Below, one piece after another: positions 47,074 through 58,321 of a stretch of DNA of 64,000 nt; positions within the stretch are counted from its first letter, which is position 1; every line of letters starts with the position of its first letter. Position numbers and translations under genes: made by a program. The stretch is taken from assembly GCA_947647595.1 (NCBI GenBank), contig CANSKZ010000010.1, forward strand, positions 1-64,000, in the 5' to 3' direction. The notes under the pieces are model-generated. The model worked only from the letters and a program-made list of their open reading frames with translations, made no database searches and was not told the origin of the DNA. The DNA comes from an uncultured Clostridium sp. (lineage in GTDB: Bacteria; Bacillota; Clostridia; TANB77; CAG-508).

Positions 47074-47797
47074 TTACATATTCCACCCACCATTTATTTC
47101 AATTACCTGACCTGTTGTGTATTCATCTTCCATAAGCCATTTCACACATTTTGCAATATCACGTGGTTTACCAATTTTATTAAGTGGAACTTCCTTTTTT
47201 ATTTCTTCATAATCCAAATCTTGATTCATATCTGTATCAATAATTCCTGGTGCAATGGAATTTACACGTATATTCGACAATCCGTAATTCTTTTGCTAGT
47301 GCTTTTGTCATTCCATCAATTCCAGCCTTGCTCACAGAATAATGCACTTCACACGCTCCGCCAATTCTACCAAATATCGACGAAAGATTAATCACACACC
47401 CACTTTTTTCAGAAATCATGTATTTAATAACTTCTTGCGTACAACAAAATACAGAATATAAATTATTTTGTATAATACAATTCCAATCTTCATCTGTAAT
47501 ATCCGTAAACAATTTTACTTGGTCAATCCCAGCATTATTTATCAACACATCAATTTTCCCATATTGTTTTATCACAAAATCAATCATGGATTTTACTGCT
47601 TCTCTTTTTGAAACATCTGCCTGAAAAATTTCAATTTTATATCCTAACTCGCTCAATTCCTTTTGCAATTCTATTGCTTTTCCTTCTGATTTATAATAAT
47701 TTGCAACAACAATATTTCCTTCTTTCGCCAATTCCCTAGCAATTTCTCTTCCAATTCCTCGTGACGCACCTGTTACTAAAATCACTTTTTCATTCAT
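47074..47797 (-). CDS. FabG-like short-chain dehydrogenase/reductase, split by a CGG +1 frameshift
   Basis: NAD(P)-dependent SDR, closest in pattern to 3-oxoacyl-ACP reductase. The ATG at 47797 (MNEKVILVTGASRGIG) follows GGAGGAAACAAAA. Motifs are TGASRGIG (cofactor), NNAGID, NLSSIFG (active Ser) and YSVSKAG (Tyr-x-x-x-Lys). Frame 0 runs out at KELRIVEYTCKFHCTRNY. A +1 shift at CGG (47284-47282) gives LAKELGLSNIRVNSIAPGII, the near-universal SDR stretch IRVNSIAPG, and ends normally at GQVIEINGGWNM. Joined length is about 240 aa, as expected. It stands alone, not in a fatty-acid cluster, so its substrate is uncertain. Confidence 0.9.
47282..47284 (-). other. CGG +1 frameshift site in the FabG-like gene
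   Basis: Context TTA CGG ATT. Skipping C gives TTA GGA TTG TCG, restoring KELGLSNIRVNSIAPG. The frame-0 stop is 16 codons downstream. Confidence 0.85.
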
Positions 47798-47880
47798 TTT
47801 TGTTTCCTCCATTGTAAAAATACTAGCACAAAATACCATTCACGTCAAGTTACTAAATCCCTACTTTTTTCGGAAAAAAC

Positions 47881-47909
47881 TTGTATTTTCTTAACAATTG
47901 CTATATAAT
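47881..47909 (+). promoter_or_regulatory. Putative promoter of asnS
   Basis: TTGTAT, 17-bp spacer, TATAAT, 30 bases upstream of the asnS start. Confidence 0.55.
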
Positions 47910-47938
47910 AAGAAAAACTAAAAATCGGAGGAAATTTT

Positions 47939-49330
47939 ATGAACAAATTAACCATTCGAGATTTATACAAATCTCCTAACAATTTTGAAAACAAAACCAT
48001 TTTCGTAGAAGGCTGGGTAAAAACCGTTAGAGACTCAAAAACCTTTGGTTTCATTGAACTAAATGATGGCTCCTTTTTTAAAAATCTACAAATCGTTTTT
48101 GACAATACTTTAGAAAACTTCTCTGAAATCTGCAAACTAACCATTATTTCATCCATTGCTGTAACAGGAAAGCTTGTCATCACCGAAAATGCAAAACAAC
48201 CTTTTGAATTACGTGCAGAAAAAATCGAAATTCAAAATCTAGCCGATAATGCCTATCCACTTCAAAAGAAACGACATACTTTTGAATATTTAAGAACCGT
48301 AGCTCACTTACGTCCTCGCACCAATACGTTCAATGCTGTTTTTCGTGTTCGTAGCGTTCTTTCTTATGCCATTCACAAATTTTTCCAAGAACGCGATTTT
48401 GTCTACGTTCACACCCCAATTCTAACTTCTAGTGATGCAGAAGGTGCTGGGGAAATGTTCAATGTCAATTCATTTGATTTAAAAAATATACCAACAACCG
48501 AAGACGGAAATGTCGATTTCACCAAAGATTTTTTCAATAAACCAGCACATCTTACGGTTAGTGGTCAGCTAAATGGCGAAACTTATGCAACCGCTTTTCG
48601 TAATATCTACACATTTGGTCCTACCTTTCGAGCAGAAAATTCCAACACCGTAAAACACGCCGCAGAATTTTGGATGATTGAACCAGAAATCTGTTTTGCA
48701 GATTTAAAAGACGATATGGATTTAGCAGAAGATATGATAAAATACATTTTTTCTTATGTCATCGAACACTGCCCCGAAGAAATGGAATTCTTCAATACTT
48801 TTATCGATAAAGGATTATTAGAACGTTTGCAAAACGTCATAAACTCAGATTTTGCAAGAATTTCATACACAGATGCCATCAAAGAATTAGAAAAACACAA
48901 TGATACATTTGAATACAAAGTAAGTTGGGGAACCGATTTACAAACCGAGCACGAACGCTACTTATGTGAACAAATCTTCAAAAAGCCTGTTTTTGTTACA
49001 GACTATCCAGCTGAAATCAAAGCATTTTACATGAAATTAAATCCAGATGGAAAAACCGTTGCTGCAACTGATTTATTAGTTCCCGGAATTGGTGAAATTA
49101 TTGGTGGTAGTCAAAGAGAAGAAAACCTTGAAAAATTAACAGCTAAAATGAAAAATCTAAATATGAATATGGATGATTATTGCTGGTATTTGGATTTAAG
49201 AAAATACGGAAGTGTTGTTCATTCTGGCTTTGGACTTGGATTTGAGCGAGCAATGATGTATTTAACTGGTATGCAAAACATTCGTGACGTGATTCCATTT
49301 CCAAGAACGCCAAATAATTGCGAATTTTAA
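47939..49330 (+). CDS. asnS: Asparagine-tRNA ligase
   Basis: Class II aminoacyl-tRNA synthetase that charges tRNA-Asn. The 463-aa product has the N-terminal OB fold ([25 protein letters not shown]), motif 2 ([25 protein letters not shown]) and motif 3 ([31 protein letters not shown]). Length is normal. ATG at 47939 follows AAATCGGAGGAAATTTT. It is monocistronic with its own terminator. CGG trinucleotides occur in it only out of frame (for example TACGGA, CCCGGA). Confidence 0.97.
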   Translation: MNKLTIRDLYKSPNNFENKTIFVEGWVKTVRDSKTFGFIELNDGSFFKNLQIVFDNTLENFSEICKLTIISSIAVTGKLVITENAKQPFELRAEKIEIQNLADNAYPLQKKRHTFEYLRTVAHLRPRTNTFNAVFRVRSVLSYAIHKFFQERDFVYVHTPILTSSDAEGAGEMFNVNSFDLKNIPTTEDGNVDFTKDFFNKPAHLTVSGQLNGETYATAFRNIYTFGPTFRAENSNTVKHAAEFWMIEPEICFADLKDDMDLAEDMIKYIFSYVIEHCPEEMEFFNTFIDKGLLERLQNVINSDFARISYTDAIKELEKHNDTFEYKVSWGTDLQTEHERYLCEQIFKKPVFVTDYPAEIKAFYMKLNPDGKTVAATDLLVPGIGEIIGGSQREENLEKLTAKMKNLNMNMDDYCWYLDLRKYGSVVHSGFGLGFERAMMYLTGMQNIRDVIPFPRTPNNCEF

Positions 49331-49345
49331 TAACATAATAAAAAT

Positions 49346-49379
49346 AACCAAAAGGATTGAATATTTCATCCTTTTGGTT
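49346..49379 (+). terminator. Terminator of asnS
   Basis: A 12-bp perfect stem AACCAAAAGGAT / ATCCTTTTGGTT with a ten-base loop, followed by a T run. Confidence 0.92.
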
Positions 49380-49740
49380 TATTTTTTTCATTACTATAAG
49401 TTCTTTAGTTTGTAAAAATATGTCGAAAAACTAACTATTTTCAAACTTTTGTATGACACGATTCGACACTTTTTCTCAAATCGTGTCGAATCATGTCTGT
49501 ATTTTACATCTTAGGAAATGCTAGATTTACCTACTATTTATTATAATTTAATTCTATTTTCTTATAAAATGTTTGTCTTTTAATGACTGAAAGTGTCAAT
49601 TTATGTCGACATTTTAATACTTATTTTCGACTTTTCTATGATATAATTTTCTAGTTACACGAAAGAGGAATATTGGCATAATTTATTTATAAAAATATAA
49701 ATTAGCCATTAATCTACGCAAGAGAAAGGTGGTGATTCAT
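49380..49740. other. Intergenic region with 0A-box-like motifs
   Basis: About 360 bases without a gene, A+T-rich. It holds the TGTCGAA motif cluster at 49421-49631 and a TATAAT at 49642-49647 that may be the -10 of the following small gene; no good -35 was seen, which would suit an activator-dependent promoter. Confidence 0.5.
49421..49631. promoter_or_regulatory. Cluster of TGTCGAA (0A-box-like) motifs with a 15-bp inverted repeat
   Basis: TGTCGAA at 49421 and 49484, TTCGACA at 49462, TGTCGACA at 49604 and TTCGAC at 49626. The two central motifs are part of an inverted repeat GACACGATTCGACAC / GTGTCGAATCATGTC (14 of 15 pairs, 13-base spacer). TGTCGAA is the Spo0A box core. Confidence 0.5.
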
Positions 49741-50028
49741 TTGCCGAATAATTCATTATCTGAAGACGAAGAAAAAGCATTATCTGTCATCCATGAGCAA
49801 TATCTATTACAGAAAAACACAAATTCCTCGAATTCTCATGATTATCAGATTCTCCAAGTAAATTCAAGCTTTCCAAACGCAACTAACAATGACATTATGC
49901 CTACTCTCATTAAATTAAGTATTAAAAGAATTATAAGGCTTTTTAGTGACAAACGTTTTATGGTCGAAAGTAAAAACATACCTTACATCGAAAAATGTTT
50001 GAAAAATAGTTCTATCCATAAAACATAA
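49741..50028 (+). CDS. Small 95-aa hypothetical protein
   Basis: Function unknown. Start TTG at 49741 (MPNNSLSEDEEK) with AAAGGTGGTG upstream; no better start is in frame. The product is soluble, acidic at the N terminus and basic in the middle (LIKLSIKRIIRLFSDKRF). It lies behind a cluster of 0A-box-like motifs and ends in a strong bidirectional terminator, so it is probably a real, regulated gene; it could be sporulation- or transition-linked, but that is inference from the motifs alone. Confidence 0.6.
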   Translation: MPNNSLSEDEEKALSVIHEQYLLQKNTNSSNSHDYQILQVNSSFPNATNNDIMPTLIKLSIKRIIRLFSDKRFMVESKNIPYIEKCLKNSSIHKT

Positions 50029-50058
50029 CAAATGCTAAGCGTTTTGCTTAGCATTTGT
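50027..50058. terminator. Bidirectional terminator of the small gene and the second surface operon
   Basis: A 14-bp perfect stem AACAAATGCTAAGC / GCTTAGCATTTGTT, overlapping the stop codon of the plus-strand gene, with T runs on both sides. Confidence 0.93.
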
Positions 50059-50070
50059 TTTTATATGATA

Positions 50071-53000
50071 TTATTCTGTCAATCCTGTTGGAGGTGAAAT
50101 GCTGATGATTTCTGTTCCGTCGGTGTCGTCTTCCCAATCTGGATATCCTGTCCATTTGTTTCCATCTGTTTTCGCATTTCCTATGACACCACCACCATTA
50201 TTAGCACTTGGTAATTTTGTTCGTCTTCCTGTTAAAGTGGTATATTGTAATACTTCTGAAAGATTTTCATAACTTAATCCTGTGTTTCCACTGATATCTT
50301 CTGCAGATAATACTTTGCTTGTTATAATATTAATTTTACCAGTTGATTTATCCGCATCTTTTCCAGTTGGAATCAAGAATCTTGATAATAACGTATTGAT
50401 ATTACTTTCCTTATAATTTTCAGTACCATCTCCTTTAATCTCCCAAGCCTGACCATTCTTATTATCATCTACTGACAAAGCTAAGTTTGATCGATTATCT
50501 GTATCATATTTAATGCCGAATTTATCGATTAGGAAATAGTTTGGACTCTCTCCGACTTTATTCACTTTGTTCCAATTCAGCATGCTTTTACTGTATAATT
50601 CTTTAGAAGTCGTTGCTGCCCATAATCTATTTTTGGTATTATTTTGTGAAGTATTAAATGTCAAATCATTATCAACATAGTCTAAAATGTGGTCTACTTT
50701 TAATTCTGCTACAATATCATTTTTTCCAATCTTTCCAGTATAATAAGTTTCACCTTGATATATTCCATAGTATTCTGTACCTAGCAATTCCACATTTTCA
50801 ATTTCAGTTGTTCCGTCAGATTTATAAGCTTTCTTTATGTAATTTAACCATTTCTGCATTCCTATATTTTGCTTTAATCTATCCTTTTCAACATACTTTT
50901 CTTTCTGATAATATCTCTTCGCTAGTAATTCTGCTGCTGTAGCATTGGCATTATAGGTATATTCTATTGTAGCTTCGCTTGCATTTTCTTCGGTTTTTCC
51001 TACTTTTTGTCTTGCATACACTAGATTATCTTTATAACTTTTTTCTTTTGCACCTTTTTCAAATTTGATTCTGTTCAGATTTTTATTAATTCTATCAACT
51101 TCACTTTGATTTTGTGTTGTCATTTCATATTCTACTTCAATAGTACAACCTTCTAAAATATTTGTATCCATATTGATATAAACAAAACCTTGATCAATTT
51201 TTTCGTTGTTTGGAATATATTGTACTTTATCATAACCAACTGAATTTGCTTCATCAATTATTCTTTCATCCTTATCATTCACTTTGAAAGCCAACTTTAT
51301 TAAAGTTTTATCATCTGAAGTAACAAGTTTTATAGTCGAAATATCCTTGTCTAATACAATCGAAGCTTCGGGTCTATACTCTAGACCAAAATCTAAGTTT
51401 TTGATATTCCAAAGTCTGTTTTGGTTAAAGTTATCCATTCCTGTATCAATATCTTCTATTTCAGACTTAACCTCTTCTGGTTTTACATAGAAAATCGTAC
51501 TTTCTGCGTACATGTGTGTATTATCGATTAAAATTTTGTCATTTGCTTTTTTATACTTCTCATAATCAATATAGCCATCTCCATTTTTTCCTGTTACAGA
51601 TGTTTCAGCAAATACCGTTGCTTGTAAAGCTGTCATTGTTTCAGAATAAGCATTTACATTTAGTCTTCTGATTTCGTCATCTTGTGCATCAGATTTACTT
51701 TGCACTTTCAATGCCTCTTTTACTTTGTTAAAATATTCAAAATTCTTTTTATCTTCGTTGCCTATATAATCCTCTGTATTATAACCTTTTTCAGTATTAT
51801 AATATAGCAAATCAGCTTCTTCTTTATTATAATATGTTGTTGATTTATAATCTTGTCCATTGTAACGTATGCTGTCCTCATCTGGTACACCATTTTTTTC
51901 AGCTCTCCAACCATAGTCAAATCTTACTTTATAGTATCCTGGAATGAAATGGTCTAACGTATATTCTCCATCTTCATTTGTGATACATTCTATTACATCA
52001 CCTTTTTTAGCACTACCAGTATCATACGTATATCTAGCTGGTTGTTCATAATATCCATCTTTTGTTTGAACTACTTCAATTAAGGTAACTTTTACACCTG
52101 GTACTGGTTTTTCACCTGGTTTTTGGTCATTTGGATTTACATTACCTTTATTTTCATCTTGAACCTTATATTCGCCATTTCCTAAATATTGTACAGATTT
52201 TCCATTTTCCTCAATTTTCTCCGACCTTGCATCATCCCAAACCATACCTGTTACTTTTCTTGTAATCGGAGCATTAGGATTATTGGGAATATTTTCATCC
52301 TCCAATAATACTTTTACACCAACTCGATAAGTATCATCTTCATAAAACTTATCATCGCTTCTATCAGCTGTATTATCATTAATTTTTGTATTACTGTTTC
52401 CATCGATTTGACCTAAATTTCCGGGGTTGGAATCTCGGTCAATTAAACCTGCCATTTTTCCTGCAAATGCTTTGTGTTTATAATTTTCTCCGTATCTTGT
52501 AGTATAAGATGTTATTTCAGTAATCATTTCTAGTCCCATCTCATTTCCGCTAAATATTTTCAATGCTCTTTTTAACCCCTCTATATCAGCTTTATCAACT
52601 GTAAAAGTAATTTCAAGCTGTTTACTGTCGCCTTCTTTAATATAAATTGGCTTGTTGTCCTTATCTTTAATATCACTTAAATATAAAACATTATATCCTT
52701 TTGTACTGTTGTTGCTTGGAGATTGCGGATGTTTCGGCTGGTTTGGAGAATAAGCAGATTGTTCTCTTATCTTATCATAAATATTGAACGACGCTTCTTG
52801 GTCTCCATATTTAACACGAATTGAAAGATTTTTAAAATCTTCTAATAAGCCTGTTCCTGTGTCTGTTTCACCATTCTTGTTTGTGTTTTTATCTTTGACT
52901 GTTGTTGTATCTTTTGTTCCTTTTTTCACAAAGTTCGCATCATAGTAGATTGCCATTTCGTTGATTGCAACTTCTACTGGAATATCTGTATCTTGCAATT

Positions 53001-56000
53001 CTGAACCATTATCTACATTTTCCCATTGTGGTTCATCGTTTACAATCTGCTTGTTGCGTATATCAACTGTGTACGTTACTTCAGCAGTTAGTTCACTTTG
53101 CCCGTTTGGGTTCAAGTCATTTTCTGTTTTATTGACAGCTTGCTCATATTCTGACGACGTTTTCTTTTCTCCTGATTCTTCTCCTTTGTAATCTTTAATA
53201 TCTTCATCATCATAATAATCATCATAACGATAATTATAATCTGACTTATCTAATAGTAATTGATAAGCTTCATCTAACTTGTAATAATTTTTTTCGTTTC
53301 CAATTCCATAATCATCAGCGTCAGATTTAACTGAATTTTTATCAAATTCATAGGTCATTTCTTCACCGTTAATTATTGTTTTTACAGATTTTACATCTGC
53401 ATCTAATGAAATATCTACTTCCTCTCTTGGTGCCAAACCTAAATTGATAAATTTCAAATATTCTGTTTCTGGTTGTTCGTTATGATAACCTTCGTAATTA
53501 TTCAAATATAATGTATTTGTATTACTTAATTTTTCTTGAACGCCTTCTCCATCTAATTTATAATTTTGTGTAATAAAACTTCTTGCTCTCATCACTCTTT
53601 CTCCAGTTGCATTTTCGTTTAAAGTACTTATGTGTGGTTCTTTTTCTGGAGATTGTTTCGTATACTCTAAATCCACTGTTTCACCTGGAAGATTTCTATC
53701 CTCAAATGTACTATAAGCTTTATTAAATCCAATTGATGTATATTTTTTATTGAAATTATTTCTTACATTATCAAATTCATAAGCATTGGAATCCGTCATA
53801 TACTCTATCTTTCCAATTCCTATTCTTCCCTGTGCATCTGTTTTTACTGTAGTCGGTAAATCATCAAATCCACGAATCCAATTAGAATCATAATTTCCTT
53901 TTCCGTCTGCCTGTCCATCGTTGTCTCCACCATAAATTTCAGTTGCTTTGTATTTAACGCCGTCATATTCGAATTCTACATAGTATTTATAATAGTTTCC
54001 ATTAGCATCTGCTCTTGGTTGTCTTCCAAAGGTATAGAAACCATTTCTGCCATCGGTTGCTTTTATAGTTTTTATTGAATTTCCTATAAGTTTAGCTTCA
54101 TTTTTATCTTGATTGGTTACCCTATATAATTTAACAACTACGTCATTTTTATCTTGATTATCATTTTGATAGCCATCTTTATTTTCATCTACCCAAACAT
54201 TTCCAGCAATAACTAATTCTTTTAAGCTAACCCAATCTTCATCTTCTATTTTTGTACAAATATTTTGTTTCGTAACGATTCTTGTTTTGTCTTCTTCAGC
54301 AATTGTTGCCGTTCCTGCTTCTTTTGTTCCTTGCGTTTTACTTGTTGTATTTCTATTTATGTTTGTTAATGTCGTAATTAATGAATGACTTCGCAAATCT
54401 TGCAAACATAAATTACTCTCTTTAATGGTTACATTTGTAATATATAATATATATTCTCCTGGTGACAAGATAATTCTTTCTGCATTTGGTTTTATAGTAT
54501 ATTGATAGCTTGTCTTCGTTCCATCTTTTGTATCTTTTACAGATATATGCTCTGTGATGTCTTCTACCGTTCCATTATTTTTATACCATTGTGCAGTAAA
54601 CCCAGTTTTTTCTAATCCATCATCTAACACATTAGTTACATCGGTTGGACGAACTCTTGTTGTATATTTTTTGTACCCTGACTCATTGGATTCTATTTCT
54701 AAATTACCATCTTGATTTACTTCAGCCATATTCGTAACTTTTGCTACATATGTTAAGGTTTCGTATTTCTCCAGTTTAAGTGGATTTTCAGAATTCCAAT
54801 TTTTCTTTGGATAATAAATAGTATTTCCTTCAATCAATTTTGTATCACTATAAGATGTATCATCATCTGTTGTAAAACCATGTTTCTCGTTATATTTTGC
54901 CATTTCGGCATTGTAAACCCCAATGTATTCGTCTAACTGTGCTTTATAATCATTCAGTTGATATTTGTCAGAGGCAGTTAATCGTTCGCCATGATTTGTA
55001 ATAAGATAATTATTAATGTTGCCTACTCGGTCAATTTTGATTGTATTTATTTCTTCTGTACCTTTCGTAACTTCCTCCACAATTAAACTAACGGTTATTT
55101 CTCTACAACTATTTTTGTCGACTTTTACATCTTTGAACTTGATACTTCCTTCACTTACTTCATAATTATTTGCATCAACACCCTCTATTTGAAGTCCACT
55201 ATATTTTTTTGGCAATGTATCTGTCATATTAACATAGATGCATTGTGGGTCTTGATGTGGTCCATCTTTTTCTTTTCTATCTCCAATATTATATTCATTT
55301 GCATCAGTAGTATTGTAAATTCTTAGCTTATAAGTTACTCTATCGCCATATTCTACTGATACAGGAGTATTCGTTTTTGTAGCATCTTGTGTTCCAACGC
55401 CATTACCTGCTGTTATCACTGACTTTCTAGAATCTGCCTCATACGTTACTTCCGTTCCGCCTCTAGATTCTTCGTGATTTACCTTTTGAATATATTTGTC
55501 AACAACAACATTGTAATCCTTTATTCTGCAATAATCGGAAGAAGTAATAGCTGTTTCTGCAACACTTGTATTGTTTGCATAAACATTTTTTATCTTTCCA
55601 TCAATTGGCTTAGCACTTACGCCATAAGCATTGATAATTTTAGTTATTTTGATGTTGTTTTCTAGTAAATCCTTATAATTACTAATTTGGTCAGGGTCAG
55701 GGTCAGCATTATCATGAATTCTAAGTTTGATTGTGATATAACCTGTTGTTCCAGTTGCAACTGTTAGTTGCTCAAGTTTGATAACATTTCCATTCTGGGT
55801 ATAGTTTATTTCTGACCCTTCAACAACCCCCCCCACTATAGGTGAATTCATAACATTTTCAGTAAAAAAATGTTCCACATTTGCATAAGAAGCAACCGTT
55901 TCTACTGTAAGCGATTTCTCATTATTTAATGCAGTTGAACCAGAAGAATCCTTCCACCAATCTGGAATATCAGCTCCAGGGTTAATATACTCAGTTTTAT

Positions 56001-58309
56001 CATCGTCATCAATTTCTTTGTCACTATCGTCATCAACATCGATATCATCACTATCATCAACATTATCGTCGTCGTCTTCTTCTTCATTGTCATCTGATTC
56101 CTCTTCGTCATCACCGTTCAATATTATCTTCTTCTTCTCTTGGTTCGTATGTTTCATCATCTATTTCTTCGTCATCGTCTGGAGCATTTGTTTTATTTTC
56201 AATTCCTGTTGCTGCCTGGATACCAACTATTTCAACATTCTTTGGCAATGTGTCTTCTAAAACTACGGAAAGTGATTCTGGCGAAAAATATGGACTACTC
56301 ATTGAAGCACCATTATTCAATGCTATCGTATACGTTACAATATCTCCATTTTCAATAAAAACTTCATTCGACGCTTTCACTGCATTTGTTCTACCACTTC
56401 TGAATCCTACTCCATAATTATTATTAACTACCTGATATTCATTCTCCTCCAAACTTCCTTTATTGCTTCTTTGTACTTTACTGATATATTTATCAATTGT
56501 CATATTATACTTTTTACATACAAAAAAGTCCTGTGATTGTTGTTTATCAGATTTATTGATTGCTTTTGGACACTCTCCTTGTGGATAAGTGTTACTTGCT
56601 GTCATTTTAAATTTATTCTTATTAACATAGGAAGTATATATAATTTTTGCAGTTGCTTTCGCTGGTTCTTCATAATTATAAACTGCTGTACTATTTGTAG
56701 TTGCATTCACAGTTGCTGTTATGGTAAAAACAATCGTCTGTTTTGATTTTATCTTTATATTTCCTTTACTATTTACTAATGGCCAATCAAATTGTTCTAT
56801 TTTTGTATTATCTGTAACAGATATTGTCTTACTAACTGTCTTTCCTTCTGCATTCGTGGCTGTTATTGTAATCGTTCCATTCTTTTTATTTTTTATAACA
56901 CCAGGTAAAGTATCTTTAAGCGCTACATAAACTGGCGGTACTTTTTGTCCATTCTTTTTCGTTGGGTTATTATTTTTAACTTCTACTTTATAAACAAGTT
57001 TTGCTCCATTTTCTAACACAACTGGATTTGCTTTCTTAACATCTTCTGCCCAGCCACTTCTAGCCCCGTTATGACCAGTTTGAAATTTCCAATTTCCCTC
57101 TCCCTCACTAATATAATTTAGTTGTTCATATACTTGTTGATTTCCTGGTTTATATACACTATCTATATATTGATTAACTGAAACATCACATTTTAATGGA
57201 ACTTCAATGTTAATCCATCTGTCTACTGTTTGCAATCCCTCCATAGGATCTTCAAGCATCATTCTGCTTAAAGTTTTTATATGTTCATTACCTTCTTCAT
57301 CTTTATATACCCAAGTTTCATTACATGTCCATTGATAAGCTTGTGCAAACCAATTATTATAACTATATTTTGTTGCAATACGAACTTTATTACTTTCAGA
57401 TATTTTATTTTTAACTTGCGCTTTACGTTTATACCAACCTTTATACTCACCTGATGTACACTTTTTCCATTTGCTTCCATCTGGCCATTTCCAATTTAGT
57501 TGATTGCCTTCCTTTTTGAACTCGTCATTTTTGCCACTAAATTGCTCTTTCAAATATTGACTATTCACATAAACATAAAAATACTGCCCTGGATAAAGCT
57601 CTGTTTCACTAATACGTACTCTTCCATGTCTTAGTTCACTATTATATAGTTTCCCATTATCTGGACAGGCTATTTTATATTGTTGGTAATTTGCCCAGTC
57701 AACTGTCTCCGTTACTCCATTAAATGTTGTCTCAACACTTGAACTAGGAGGATATTCTCCCATTCTATAAAATTGCTGCACTACTTTTACGTAATTTACT
57801 ATTGTTGTATCAGACATACATAAAAATGTTGCTTTTTTTTCGTCTTCTTCGTTTAAATAATCAAACATATTATCTTTCTTATTTTCATTTAACCAAAGAT
57901 ACGGTTTCAAGCTACTCGTCCATTTTCTACTATAAATACTTCCATCATTTAATGTTTGATTACTCACATCATTAAGTTTCTCCTTATCAAAATTTTCTAC
58001 TGTTTTAAATAAACCAGCACCTGCTCTCTCACAATCACATTCAATAAGTTTATCACAGCTATCTGGAATTCCTGTAGTAACATAACCATCAAAATTTGGC
58101 TTATATCTTTTTTCAATATATCTTATACAACCACTTCCAGCTATATATGTACCAGAATTATCAAATAAATTTTCTCTTTCATCTGGTCTTCGGCACACTT
58201 TATCCATTTCATCAATTCCAACTGTAAAATCATTCTTCGCAAACATGAAACTTCCTATAATTACACTTATCGCTATAAAAACTAATTTTACAATTCTTTT
58301 TTTCTTCAT
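50071..58309 (-). CDS. Giant surface protein (about 2745 aa), split by a CGG +1 frameshift
   Basis: The ATG at 58309 follows AGGGAGGTGAGAGG. Signal peptide KLVFIAISVIIGSFMFA. Frame 0 stops after 732 codons in an acidic tract, EEEDNIER then TGA. A +1 shift at CGG (56116-56114) continues the tract, GDDEEESDDNEEEDDDDN, to 50071. Evidence that it is one gene: the second part lacks a signal peptide and ribosome-binding site, and a DUF11-like module opens before the tract (VVLEDTLPKNVEIVGI) and closes after it (VIKLEQLTVATGTTGYITIK). Later parts hold SdrD B-like modules (AGNVWVDENKDGYQND) and segments matching the 2163-aa protein (LAPREEVDISLDADV; FGLEYRPEASIVLDKDI). It ends ISPPTGLTE with no membrane helix, unlike its paralogue. 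Confidence 0.82.
56114..56116 (-). other. CGG +1 frameshift site in the giant surface protein
   Basis: Context GAA CGG TGA. Skipping C gives GAA GGT GAT GAC GAA and keeps the acidic tract in frame. CGG is the last sense codon before the frame-0 stop. Confidence 0.78.
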
Positions 58310-58321
58310 CCTCTCACCTCC

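Noticed and set aside
17852..58309. Independent pseudogenes or random sequencing errors
   Set aside because: Random indels would not all fall on an in-frame CGG followed by A or T; the hundreds of plain GGA and GGT Gly codons are intact. A systematic platform artefact cannot be fully excluded without reads.
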